Shown here: in pieces, positions 44,864 to 56,760 of the stretch
Layout: each line of letters opens with the position of its first letter
Position numbering within the stretch: position 1 is the stretch's first letter
Origin: Ananas comosus
Lineage: Eukaryota > Streptophyta > Magnoliopsida > Poales > Bromeliaceae
Assembly (NCBI RefSeq): GCF_001540865.1
Contig: NC_033633.1
Location: 3,108,105 to 3,172,104 of the forward strand
DNA: 64,000 bases
Direction: 5' to 3'
Notes under the pieces: generated by a model
Told to the model about the DNA's origin: nothing
The model's database searches: none
What the model saw: only the letters and a program-made list of their open reading frames with translations
Made by a program: the position numbers and the translations under genes

Positions 44864-47800
44864 TCAATTATCAACATATTCCTGCGACAGGATCATTTTC
44901 ACAAGTTCCTTCAGATTTGCTAATACATGTCTTGGTCCCAAGCTTTCTGCGCCGACGTAATTTAAAAGCTGCTCTAAATCCTATAAATGAATCACAAGTA
45001 AGGCCAATGATCGTATATAGAAACTATAAATGCACGATTAAGCATTAGTAAGCCATTGTGAGATACAACAAATATATATGGAATGGAATGGATAAAGGAT
45101 CAGCAACAATCACGACATTACAACATGCAAAGAATCGAGCATTAAACAGGATTAACTAGGTCTCTGAATTTCAGAAAATAATAGTGAATAATGATGATGT
45201 CTCTACTTAAAAAAATGAAGTGCAGTTAGTTCTTCCATTTCTCCTCAGCATTTTTGGTTTCATTTATTTATTCTAACAAGGTTAAGAACAAAATGTAAAG
45301 CAAAAGACAGACCTTGTTCAATAAGAACATTGCGTAAGCAGCTCTCGTTGTATCCTGGCCCTCTAGAAATAAGGGAAATTCTGTAGGTCTAGAATTTGTG
45401 GACGTAGTAATTGAATTTACAGCCGATTCTGCTGACGTAGACTCAACTGAAGGTGCATGATCTTGAATATATGAACGTGAACCTCCCAATCGCAATGGGT
45501 AGCGGAGAGGAACGTCTAAGTATTTAGCAATAAGCAAGACTGCCTACAATTGAAAGCAAGGAAACAAGAAACAATGAGTCAGCACTCTTTGAGAGCAATT
45601 ACTTCTGTCTGTGGCTTATTGTATAGTTATTATTTCTTATTCAATTGACAGCTGGCAATAACTACAGATATTACCTCTTAAGTATGGCGCACTTTGAAAT
45701 GGGTGCCTAATTTTCATTTCATCAACAAACCTTCCATTACTTTTTATTACATTACATCTTTCTGTTTCTGATAATACGATCATAAAATTATCCCAATAAT
45801 AATAAGAATAGTTAACAAGAATACAGAATTTTCTGTGAAAAAAAATACAGACATTGTTCAATCTTGATGTGTGAGGCAGTAGAATCAAATGAAAGATTAG
45901 GTACTGAAATCAACGTACTTTGGAGTTCAAAGCACCCATTTCAAATGCACTTTAGTTCGGATAGCGTCTACATGTTTTACCTTTAAATCCCATTATACTT
46001 GTTGTCACTTGAAGGCTAATACAGAGAAGAAGAAGGCAGTTAATGAACCTTAGTAAGTTATTCCACATCGAAAGGTATTTAAAACCACAAATAGTAAGAA
46101 CTTACATGTGCAACATAACCCAGAACAGTTGCAGACCTCCGGACCTCCTTTTTATCAGTGAAAAAACTCATCTTTTGCATCGGGAGCGTGGTTAATTGTA
46201 AACCCGAGATTGCCAAATGTGACAATTGCATAGATCTAGACATATTAGGTGAAGAAGAATCATCATCTCCTGAAAATGATCTATTAATGTCACAATCAAA
46301 GAGTTGAAGAGAAAGGTAGAATTATCATACTAGAAGATACATGTAAATACAAGAAAAAATAACTTATAAGCAGATAGTTGTCATAAAACAACCTACCCCA
46401 TTTTTGTACTATGTAAGACAAATATATCCTATTTAAGTGATAGATACATGAAGTGTCCTAGTTCGTCCACCATGGTTGATATGAAAGAGACTAGATAAAG
46501 CAAAATGGTAATGAAACGATAATGAAACTTAAACACTAAAAAAAAAAAAAAAAAAAAAAATCAGATTTCATGGATTTTTCTCTCTGATACCAGTTTAAGG
46601 CAACCTTGGACGTGTAGGATACAAGGACCTCATAGCGCATCTTTTTCAATAGTCGATAGGTGTTGATAAAGGTGGGGATGAAGAAGTAGATTTATTCATG
46701 AGACCATTACTCTCTGTATCAAAATATAAGAAGAGAAGAAAACAGCGAGAGGAACAAGGCCCAAGGCTAAAAATCTCTATTATCATCAATAAATTCATCA
46801 AAATACTTTCTTTAGGAACATACATACATACATACATACATATATACATATATATAGATATCAAGGTGAGTAGGTGACCCTACAGGATTGACCTGAAGCA
46901 CTCAAACTCACTCTAACGTTCTCTACTATCAAGACAGGGGTCTTTCGACACCATTTAGCACTGTGTTGTTTATTTAGGACTTCCATTTAAATGTATACAT
47001 AGGCAGTTAAAACTTTACCTAACTAACAAAAGTGAGATTCATTTCATTTAGAAGTCCAGAAAGTGATTAACATCATCAAAAATCAAGCTCGATCAATCCA
47101 AGCCTGCATACCCTCTAGCCTTTGACAACAGCCAGTCCCTTTCACTATCCAAACTGAAGATCCGAATTATCTTTCTGCTATCCCAGAGCAAAATCATGCA
47201 CCTAGCTCAAGAAAAGCAAATAGATATTCCCTAACATCCCTCATGTGGGCCCCACTTTATCCATAACCAAATGAAACCACTCTCTGCACTTTAATTGCAC
47301 CAAGAGCCATGAAATCCAACCGGCTTAACATTAAAAGCTACTCTTCCACTAAACCTTCTTCAAACACATCCTAATCTTAGAGATAACCTTGATTCCCCTT
47401 CTAGTCCCATCCAAATTCAAATAACCGGAAACCCTTTCTTAGATATTTCCAAATTTCGACCCTAAATGCATCAGAAATCCAACTCCTTATAAATACATAG
47501 TCATCAATATAAAACCCACCAAAAACTTAATAACCCACCATCTTATCCTGCATAACGAGTCAATGCTGTGTTGTGAAGTTCATGCAATGCTCTGGTCAGA
47601 GAGGCATGTTTTAAAAGTTTACATGAAAAATACAGCTCAGTATATGCCTATGCAGTGCGTAATCAATTTGTTGTAAACAACGGGTTGCATTTTAGTTCTA
47701 TATTTTATGTGTCACTGACACAAAGAAAAACTATTAATCTAATACCATATACTGCTACCTCAGCTGGTAACATCCCATAGAAAGAAAGTGAACATACTAG

Positions 47801-50800
47801 TTTTGGTGCCACCAGAACTTGAATCAAGAGTCTCAACTGGTGCTTTATCTTTCAAGGTCTTCACAGGATAGAGGCTAGCAACTTGCGCTACCATATACCT
47901 TTCCCTCATCCGTAACATCTTTTGTAGATTTTTCAGATGGCCAAGACCCTTCTCTCCAGATAACAACTTATTAGCTTCCTACAACAAGAGAGGAGAAATA
48001 TTAGAATTTTAGTTTCGAATTGACAGCGTACTAGTGAATTAGAACTAAGCATTTGAGATGAGCATATAATAAAATCTTAAATTTGCAGCAGTTCAATTTG
48101 ACGCTTCTTCTAGCTTGAATAAGCTGTTGGGGAATTTTAGGAACGGCTATTTGAGGTCTTTTAAACAACTCTACTAAAAAAACACTTATGAAAAATATCC
48201 AGTTGGGTCAGACATGGCCATAAACATTTAAGCAAAACACTAGATTCACAGGCACAAAAATGCTATAGTAGTAAAGCAATCTTTTGAAGCAGTATATTTC
48301 AGTATGTGTGCATGTGTTTGACTACATAGCAACGTTTAAAGTGCCGCCCCGTACCATACCACGTCCCGTTCGCCGTGCCACACGAGACAAAGTGGCACGG
48401 CGTAGTGTGCCGCGGCACAGTGCCGGCATGGCACTGTGCTTTTTTTTTTTTTTTTTTTTTGCTTTTTTGCTTTTTTTTGCTTTTTGTTTTGTTCTTTGGG
48501 GTATTTGAAGCATTTTGGTACCCCACACCCCCCCCCAAAGACATGCAAATCGAAAATTTACTTATTAGGTAAGTCAAAAAAATTATAATTTAATTTTTTT
48601 GTTTATCAATATACGGACAAAAGATTTGTTCGAGCCCTCCACTTCCACCACAGACATCTATTTTTTCTTCACAAATTATTTTATCAAAATTTGTCGCACC
48701 GCGAAATTTTTGGCGAATTAAGAGAACAAAATCGAACTCAATAAACAAATTTTGAGACATATCAAACATAAAATTTTATTTTTGTGCTAGAAGATTAAAA
48801 ATATTGATAAAATTAAAAGCTAAATTAAATCAATTGATACTTAAATTTATTTAATTTATTTGTCATATAATTTATTGCTTATTTTTTTTGATAGATCTAC
48901 TAATTTTTTGAAAAAATTAATTAAAAAATAATTTTTTCAAATAATTTTTTTTTTTTTTGTATTTTATGAAAGAAAGACTGTAATATGGTTAAAAGAAAAA
49001 AAAGAAAAAAAGATGTCTTTGCATTTTAAAAATTCTAACCTGTAAAATTTCTATTCTGCATCAGGTATAGTTGTATTTTACATATAAAAAAACTTATAAG
49101 CATGTTATTTGATGAGTATAATAAGCTATTCATAGCAAATATTCATAACTTTCAAAATAATATTATAAGAGCTTATTGGAACCAAAAAAACTGAAATAAA
49201 TCCGTGCCAAAGCGTGCCAGTAGGAGATCATGTGTATCTATTGGCACGCAAGCATGTCATGTATCGGCACGAAAGCGTGCCGGTGTCATACCGTGCCAGG
49301 CAGACAGCGACACGCCTCCGTGCCACGGCACTTTAAACCTTGCTACATAGATATTTTTAGATAACAGACATGTTAACACAACTCTATCACATCAGTTGGG
49401 TGTTCTATACAAATCCTTTTCTCTGTCAACCTTTATTTTTTGGACAACATCTGTCACCACCCAATACTCCTTTTGTTCTACCGGCCATCAAGTTTTCGTA
49501 ATATCTTTAGCCAAATTTGCTTAGTCTTTCAGTTTTTCTGCTTTCAACATGGTACCTTCCACTTGACGGAGTTACTTCTTACTCAAGCTTGATCATAATA
49601 AATGCCCAAACCATCATAAACAACTTTCAATAGTCCTCATTTGATTTTACTTGAGAGTTAACCATATAAACAATTGTTTCCTTTTCTATTCCTATACATT
49701 TCTTCTAGTAATACCTCCCTCTGTCCCAGCAATCCAATCTCAACCATTTCTACAATTTAAAACTCACAACTATAAACAAGATAGTCCTATAACAATCTTA
49801 GAAACTGTCCTAATAATTATGAGGCATAAATACAATCAAACAACTAACCAAGAGTGAGGCATGCAACTGATAGCCACCAACTTACTTACCTTTTGGGTAA
49901 CAATTTCTTCTTATTAAACTTATTTTAATAGAAATTAAATCCCCACACTGAACAATACATTTCTTCCCCTGGTTGCTGATAAAGGACTACACTAATTAAT
50001 GGACCTAAAGCACATTAAAATAAAATTTGAGAGAGTAACAGTAGATCCAACCAGAGGAGATAATGCATCCTCATTCTCGTTCTTTTTTAAATTCACTTGG
50101 ATTACAATATATGAAGACAATTAGTTTCCTTTTAGTAGATTGTCAATGAACAAGTAATTGTAGACGACACTGTCTGACATGTTTTGACATCCATATGTCG
50201 GAACAGAAGGATTGTTACACACTGCCTATTTTAGTTCACTGCTTGCAGATTTGCTAAATAGAAAGCACACCAGAGCTGCATATGATTTTTTTTGTTGTCA
50301 CGGAGAACGGCAAGTTATTTTCATTATCAAAACGGCAGGTGCATTGTAATATCTTATATCTTCTCCTATGTTTCGCTTTATCCTACAACTTTCTCCTAGA
50401 GTTACCAACATATTACCCGAGTTCCAAGCGCTACCAAAACTACCCAAAACAAAGCCTCGCAAATAGATTTCCAGCTCCACGTCCAAGTGCTATTATAACT
50501 ATTCAAAACAAAATTACTTCTTTTCATGGAAATTGTCTTGTTAAAGGTATGTTGGAAGAATTTCCTATTTCCAATGCAACAATTAGAAGTAGATTCTTGA
50601 ATCGAAAAGGAAGCCATCCATGATTGTCCATGCTGCATCTTATCTACCAGTAAGCCGAAAAGCATTTCCAACGTCCGTCAATCTAACGCATGGCATTAAT
50701 CAAACACATTATAACTAACAAATTAAAATTATATGTCACAAAGTATTCATTAAAAAACCCAACTGCAGCAAGAAACAAGAATTTAATTGGTCTTATGAAA

Positions 50801-52604
50801 CAATTAAAAACATATATTTCTTTCCGAAAGTTAAGTCGGATGTACCTGAAGTTGTTGGTGAGCTGCGGAGAGAGTCTTGCCAGCTACCAACAACATTTTG
50901 ATCTTAGGAAGAAGTTTCTCCCTCTGGCCCTCAACATTCTCCTTTTCTTTCTTCACATGCATCAGCATATTCTGCATGGCAACTTTTCTAGCTTCCAGCT
51001 TTTGCCTCATTTCCTCCAGCTCATTAGTCTGGTGTAGTGATTTTCTCCTTACCTATTCATCATGTTACCATATAGGTGATTGGAAAAACATAAACTCCAA
51101 AAATTGCAAGAACATCTGAACATTCAAATATATCCTGTTTGTTCCAAAAGATTGAATATAGAAACAAAACAGAATTCTGATTTAAGAAACGAGTGATTGC
51201 CCTTCTCAAGCCCTTACTTCCCACCTGGAGAGTGAAAAGCTAATGCGTTCCCCTTTTTAATCATGGTTTATGGTCCGTTAGTGACGAGCAACCCCTAGAT
51301 GGAGAAGGCATCCTTGTAGGTCGTGGCAGTTTTTTAGAGTGAATTTCCCTATCAAGTAGTCCTGCCAATTAATTTAATCTGAGAAGCAGATGAACAATCA
51401 TCTCTTATCAGAAGAAACTGAAAAATTTCTTCATAATCCTACAATATCAAATCGTACCCTTTCTCTCACAGGTTTATTTCCATACTACTATACATACTTG
51501 TACTTGGTGTTAACCTGCCGAAGCCTGGCTAAATAACTTGACCTAAAATGTCCGAAAGATTGTCTTTCATAATAAATGATAAAAACAGGAACTCCCTTTT
51601 TCGTCAATTGCAGTTCCAAAATGCTTCCATATCGGGCTCGAAACTTTGAATACTATTAAACACTAAAAGACATAAATATTGATGTCCGCTACCTAGAGTA
51701 TTGATCTTCAAGTCAAAAAGCCACTCCTAACAATCACTGATTCCAGAGGCACTCCCTTTGCAAGGGAGAAGAAGCTCAAATATTCACCCTTCAGCAATAT
51801 ATTACACCAATAAGAATACCAAACTATTGCATTCGTAATATTAAACCAAAAAAATGACGGATGATAGAATATCCAAATTTAGTTATTCTTTCTTAGCAAA
51901 AATCTAAGACTCCAACCGCAGTAGAAAGAACTTACTCCATTATAGAATGGAACTATAAATAACCTTTTAATTATTAAAATATAACTTGTAACTCAAGATT
52001 CATCTTCACAGCGCCAAAAAAATTTTCTATTCTGAAACAAAAATGTCTGATCTCACCAATCGCAGATCCATTTTCTCCACAGAGCAGAGAAAGCAACATT
52101 TTCCCATTATGAACTTGAAACTAAGAAACTTAAAAAAGTGAGATTCAGCATTCCAAACCCTAATTTCACAACATAATACAAAAAATTAATCTTTTTCGTC
52201 AACTTAACAACATAAAACAAAACCCTTTTACGATCCTGATCGCTCCCGCCATCACAATTAGCCAAACATCTTCATCCCAGACACAAATTACGCAAACTCC
52301 TGATCATCAATTGGAACCCTAGAATCTGAGATTGGACAAACCCTAATCCTCGTACCTCGATGATCGATTCGAGCCTCCGCGCGAGGGTTTCCTTCCGCTC
52401 CTTCGCCTTCCCGAGCGCCGCGACAAGGCTCCAGAGGCGCGCGAGCTCCTGCTGCAGGTCCTCCCACTCCACCACCTTCGGAGCCTCGGCGCCCTCGACG
52501 TCCTCCGCGGCCACGATCGCCCATCCCGACGCCTCTTCCTCCTCCTCCCCCGCCATGGATCCGGGCGCCGCGAGATCTAGTGCGTCCGATCGATCCGGGT
52601 CCAT
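44864..52604 (-). CDS. VPS38: VPS38/UVRAG-like subunit of the class III PI3-kinase complex (382 aa, 6 exons)
   Basis: Exons (minus strand) are 52,604-52,356, 51,052-50,846, 47,978-47,798, 46,269-46,106, 45,543-45,313 and 44,980-44,864; all introns are GT-AG and the frame holds throughout (1,149 bases). The acidic N-terminus ([20 protein letters not shown]) is followed by [20 protein letters not shown] and a coiled coil to about residue 175 ([15 protein letters not shown]). Then come the conserved [11 protein letters not shown] and [58 protein letters not shown] and [14 protein letters not shown], matching plant VPS38 as I recall it. VPS38 binds ATG6/Beclin and VPS34 in complex II, which makes PtdIns3P on endosomes for vacuolar sorting. 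The GC-rich first exon is typical of monocots. ATG14-type paralogues are the main alternative. The start could also be Met17. Introns 2-3 carry transposon material. Confidence 0.88.
46270..47797 (-). other. VPS38 intron 3, with retroelement-like sequence
   Basis: Contains an A-run (46,540-46,560), then 'ctctgataccagttt' (46,580-46,595), the complement of a tRNA-Met-type primer binding site (TGGTATCAGAG). The stretch to its right (to about 46,980) may be a decayed LTR. 47,060-47,560 is of more even composition, like old retroelement sequence. (cata)n at 46,821-46,840. None of this is translated in the spliced product. Confidence 0.4.
48330..49342. mobile_element. hAT-like element, family C, in VPS38 intron 2
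   Basis: 1,013-bp element with ends 'caacgtttaaagtgccg' and 'cggcactttaaaccttg' (inverted, one mismatch in the outer 17) and an exact 8-bp target duplication ctacatag at 48,322-48,329 and 49,343-49,350. 'gtgccacg'-type motifs cluster at both ends; the middle is AT-rich. It has no transposase, so it is non-autonomous. Several overlapping minus frames at 48,299-48,577 are by-products of its T-run and GC-rich end. Confidence 0.92.
50320..50845 (-). other. Rest of VPS38 intron 2 near the donor
   Basis: Frames on both strands at 50,282-50,671 have no domain and sit inside the intron. No protein-coding insertion is supported. Confidence 0.4.
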
Positions 52605-52800
52605 CGCGGGGGATCATCTCGGCCTTCGAGGGGCGGGGCTAGGGTTTCCGAAGGGGTTCATGGGTGGTTCCTCGCATAGAGAGAGAGAGATGGGGGGTGA
52701 GTAACGTGCGGGTATCGGTGAGAAGAGCCTCGATAACTGCGTCGGAGTGGTCGCGGAGTATTCGGAAGGAGAGGGGATCGAGTGGACCGGGTCTTATGAA
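52605..52800 (-). promoter_or_regulatory. VPS38 leader with upstream ATGs
   Basis: GC-rich stretch before the start at 52,604. On the minus strand an ATG at 52,617 lies 13 bases upstream in another frame ('ccgagatgatcc') and overlaps the main start; another occurs at about 52,662 ('acccatgaacccc'). The main ATG has the better context ('cgcgatgga'). If the transcript includes them, these could lower translation. The transcription start is unknown. Confidence 0.45.
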
Positions 52801-53072
52801 CCGAGCCAATCAATCAATCAATCAATTATTTAATTGGAGGAAATAGCTACTAATGTAGGGATTTTTGTATTTTTAGTCCAATAATAAGTTTGTTATTTAG
52901 TAGGGCTAGCAAGCGTGCGATCCGGCTCGCATACGATTCAGCTCGATATTCCGCTCGCTCGAGCTCGACTTAAAATTAAATGAGCCGAGTTTGAACAAAA
53001 TAAAAGACTCGAAATTTATTTCAAGCCGAGCTTGAGTATTACTCGGCTCGTTCGAATTAGACTCGAAAAGCN

Positions 53073-53134
<62 letters not shown>

Positions 53135-53139
53135 CTAGG

Positions 53140-53667
53140 CTCTTATGCTTTCGAAAATACGGAAGCATCCGTATTTATAAGTTGTTTTTAATAATGGGGC
53201 ATCCGATTCGGCGATCGGTTCCGTTAGACATGATCTACTCTATTAGAACTACCTAGAAACCAAATTTCATAATTTTTTGACTTCATTTGTGTAGTAAACG
53301 AGTAGCCTCAAAATGAACGGCTGAAAATAAAAATCTCATAAAAAACAGTGATAAAGGACTCAAATTTCAAATCGGAAGTATTGGCCTTACTATTGATGTT
53401 AAGTAGAATTTTCTATTAAATTTTCATCTAATTTGAATACTTTTACACCGTTGAGCTTAAAAACGTGCCACATCGGCCGTTAAAATAGTCATTTTTGAGA
53501 CCTTTTGATCGCTTGGTAAATGATGTCAAAAAATTATAAAATTTAGTTTCTTAATAGTTCCAATAGAATAGATTATACTTAACAGAGCCGATTGTCGAAT
53601 CGGATTTTCTATCATTGTAAATAATTTATAAGCACTGAGTTCTCCGTACTTTCGAAAGTACAGGAGA
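53140..53667. mobile_element. Foldback MITE nested in a (TA)n run
   Basis: The arms of about 145 bp (53,140-53,285 and 53,522-53,667) are imperfect inverted repeats: 'ctcttatgctttcgaaaata' against the complement 'ctcctgtactttcgaaagta'; both contain 'aatcggttccgtt'- and 'tataattttttgac'-like blocks. (TA)n lies on each side. Short frames at 53,032-53,256 and 53,526-53,756 reflect the two arms. Confidence 0.75.
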
Positions 53668-53672
53668 CTTAC

Positions 53673-53727
<55 letters not shown>

Positions 53728-53729
<2 letters not shown>

Positions 53730-53932
53730 GAGGTAGAATACATTCAAAAGCACCAATGAGGTGGTGCTTTTGAGTTTTTTTAACCATTGGATGGAGGAAT
53801 GTAAGGTTGTGATGATGGTGGTAGGTGGAATAGCGTTTGATTCAAGGGTTATTAGTAATGAAAGAGTAGATCCAAGAGCTAGAAACTTAAAAGCACCAAT
53901 GGGGTGATACTTTTAAAAGTATTCTAGCTCAA
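53728..53932. mobile_element. Small MITE next to a GA run
   Basis: 205-bp inverted structure: 'ttgaggtagaatacattcaa' at the left and 'aaagtattctagctcaa' at the right, with 'aagcaccaatgaggtggtgc' and 'aaagcaccaatggggtgata' inside. A related end ('aagtattctagcctta') occurs at about 17,146-17,161 within the other family B element. Confidence 0.65.
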
Positions 53933-54149
53933 TTCTATATATATATATATATAATGTATTTTAATTATATATAGGCTTTAATTTAATTTGGGCCATTATT
54001 GTTGGCCAATAAAATAATCCCAACAAGTACAACCGTGCAATTGAGCCCAACTCTAAATTTACATAACACACTCTCTCTTTCAGACTTTCACTGTTGCACA
54101 TAATCCTAAAACATGATAACATTCAAATTCTCAAATCCCTAATTGTTTT

Positions 54150-54191
<42 letters not shown>

Positions 54192-54545
54192 ACCCTCACC
54201 CAGTCAGGCAGTCACCCTCTCTCTCAGACCCTCACCCAGTCAGGCAGTCACCCTAACTCATATTTCTTGTAATTATTTTGTATTTTGAACTATTGGACAT
54301 GTTGCATTAAATTATAGGTAATGTTATATAAAAATTAAACTATTGATTATATAATGTCGAGAATTTCAATCGGCTCGTTTAGAGCTCGAGATCGGCTCGA
54401 CTCGAAATTAGGCTCGCTCGAGCTCGGCTCGAATTAATTTCAAGCCGAGCTTGAGCCTAGATTTAGGCTCGAAATTAATTTCAAGCCGAATTTGAGCTGA
54501 CATAAGCTCGCTCGAGCTCGGCTCGTTTTCACCCCTATTATTTAG

Positions 54546-55170
54546 AGCCTATTTGATTCCTTGAAAAATACCCCAAAAAAATTTTTCCAAGCTGAAAATT
54601 TTTTTTATGTATTTGGTTTAAAGAACAAAAGATTTTTTGAAAGATTATTTTTCACCTTTTCATTTTCTAAATCTTTTTTATGTAAAAACGAAAACTCTTT
54701 TTTCGTTTTGAAGAGTTTAAAAAAAAAAGGAAAAATCTTTTGTCTAATACATTGGTGTATGTTTATGTTATCACCCAACCTATCATTTTTACCATCTTTC
54801 ACTTTATTCCTATCTCCCAAAACTACCACACCCCATAGAACCGTCTCCCCGTATCTCTACCGTTTTCATTTAATTTGGGCCGGGCTAGGCCTAAAGATTT
54901 AGGCCCACAGGCATGGCCCGGGCCCGAGAATAGGAGCCGGCAATAGGGCGGTGCCTGCGGAGCGAGCACGGCCCGACCCTCAAAGGGCTTCGGAGAATAA
55001 CTTAGGAGAAGTCTACTATGTAGCAGTCACACTACACCGTCTCTATTTAGTCAATCATTTTTTTTTCTTTTGGGAGAAATATATAATCAAAAAATTTTCT
55101 AAAAATTATAATGGAATGGATGAATTCAAAAAAAAAAAGGTTTTATTTGTTGAGAAACACCACGTCGGTA
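54546..55170. other. Spacer with a possible small MITE
   Basis: A GC-rich patch at 54,875-54,985 ('gggccgggctaggcctaaa') resembles the edge of the GC-rich block. At 55,016-55,195 'tatgtagcagtcacactaca' and 'cgtcggtaatgtgattactg' form an imperfect inverted pair related to 23,094-23,246. Confidence 0.4.
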
Positions 55171-55199
55171 ATGTGATTACTGTACTTTATACTTTTTTT

Positions 55200-56760
55200 T
55201 CCAAGTTGGGCTCCCTTCTGGCAACTCGGAAGAGAGCTAGGCCTAGCTCCGTGTCACGGGTCAATCGTTGGGACTCGACCGTGACGCTCTTGGGGGCCAC
55301 ATTTGGTAGTCATTGCGTTGACGAAGCTATGGAGTTGCAGAGTTGATGCGTTACGTCAAGTTGGAGCCGCTGTCAAGTCTACGGAGGCAATTCTCTAGCA
55401 ATGGCCAATGCCATGGCAGGATTTTGGTACCGCATGCGGGGTTTCAAAACGTACCCCTCGGTGGGCACCTTTGTACCCCCGGGGTGCCAAAGGGCTGGAT
55501 GTCTTGCATGGTATATAGGAGGAGGGGTGGACACTGCGTAGAGTGGCCCCGACTCCCCCGCCGACTCATAGGACATGGGTCGTCCCTTGGCTAGCGGAGT
55601 AGTCAAGTCTAGTGTTTCGTGTGACTGTGCAACGGATGGTTGAAGGGTCATGGGCCTAGGGCAATGTCGGAGACAGAGGTCGACGACATTGTGGAGCGGG
55701 AAGCACCCGGGAGGCTTTGCTCCTAGGTTCGCTTGTACTACCTTATGCCGGCTCGGATCTCTGTGAGGGAGCGCATGAGCGGATGAGGGTTAGTCTTGCG
55801 ACGGATGGCCCGCCGTAGAGGGCAAGGCTCGCGAAGGCAAGTGTGCTGAGCGGGGATTCGCAGGGCNGCACGGTGACTGCGAAGGCTTAAGGAGATGGAT
55901 CTCTGTAGGATCGCCAAAAAGGAGGCACGTCGAAGGAGACTCGCGAGGCGCGTAGGTCTTGGAGACTCGAGAGGGGCGAAACCCAGTGTGGCAAACAGTA
56001 TCGGTATCCGTATGGTGAACCTTGAGGGACTGGACCATTGGTGTGCGACCAGACGTGGTCGAGCCATGGAGGAGTCAGATGGGTTGCGACGCGGAGCGAG
56101 GCCGGCTAGTTTGTATGGGGCCTTATGTGGCGAAACTATGGACATCGAGGGCGCGGAGCGCCATGGCAATGCGAGGTCGTATGGACAGTCGAGGAGCATG
56201 GTGTGGGCTTGTTGGCTTCATTGTCAGGAGCATTGAGGGCACGTGTGCCATACGGGTCGCATGCGAAGCACGAATGTGCGGAGCATGGGCGTGCGGGGTG
56301 TCGCGCTATGTCGCTGGCGTTGGAAGACAGACGAGCTTGTGGTACACACTTGGGTGGCTGCTTTGACGTGTGTCAGTGGACTGAGCGAGCAGGCCGCGAG
56401 TAGGCGGTAAGGCCGTGGATGCTGTTAGGCGCAAGAGGCCCAATAATGGAGAAGTGACCTAGCTTGGTGGCCAGCCTCAGTTTTGGGGTTGCTCGTTGGG
56501 GAACTCGTGGAGTCCGACGAGGGGTTCGAATGCAGGCGATTGGTTGAGCTGTCAGTCTCGCGCAAGAGCAAGCTTGGCAAATGCTTGGATTGGTATTCCG
56601 CTGTTAAGTTTGGAAGACTTGTCCGTGGTTAGGACTTGGGGAAGGCTTGTCCATCTTCGAGCAGGAAGGGGGCGCCGCACGGGCTTTACGAAGAAAAAAG
56701 TTTTGTCCGTGACATCCGGCTCCCAACAAGCTAAGCTAGATTCTTTTGGGAGCTGAGTCT
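55200..56760. other. GC-rich island of unknown origin
   Basis: About 1.5 kb of GC-rich sequence in AT-rich surroundings. It has many overlapping frames on both strands (for example 55,738-56,199 minus, 56,022-56,366 plus) but no recognisable domain, and each covers only part of the block. An N lies at 55,867. Likely a decayed or non-autonomous transposon (an LTR or the interior of a large DNA element), flanked by 'gggccgg'-type repeats at 54,875 and 57,010. Not supported as a gene. Confidence 0.4.

Larger units (their letters stand above)
52901..54537. mobile_element. hAT-like element, family B, with nested MITEs
   Basis: 1,637-bp copy, inverted relative to the one at 16,439: ends 'tagggctagcaagcgtgc' and 'cggctcgttttcaccccta', with the exact 8-bp duplication ttatttag at 52,893-52,900 and 54,538-54,545. 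The interior has (AT)n with an N at 53,072, two nested MITEs, a CT run (54,144-54,189), and 'cagactttcactgttgcaca' and 'gggccattattgttgg' blocks shared with 16,439-17,665. Confidence 0.9.

Noticed and set aside
48299..48577. Lys-rich minus frames of 68-92 codons
   Set aside because: Produced by a T-run and the GC-rich end of the hAT-like element in a VPS38 intron.
52288..52617. 109-codon Gly/Arg-rich minus frame as a gene
   Set aside because: It overlaps VPS38 exon 1 out of frame and runs into the intron; kept only as a possible upstream start.
55738..56403. Several 80-150 codon frames on both strands of the GC-rich island
   Set aside because: Open frames are expected by chance at this GC content; no domain, splice structure or homologue is recognised.
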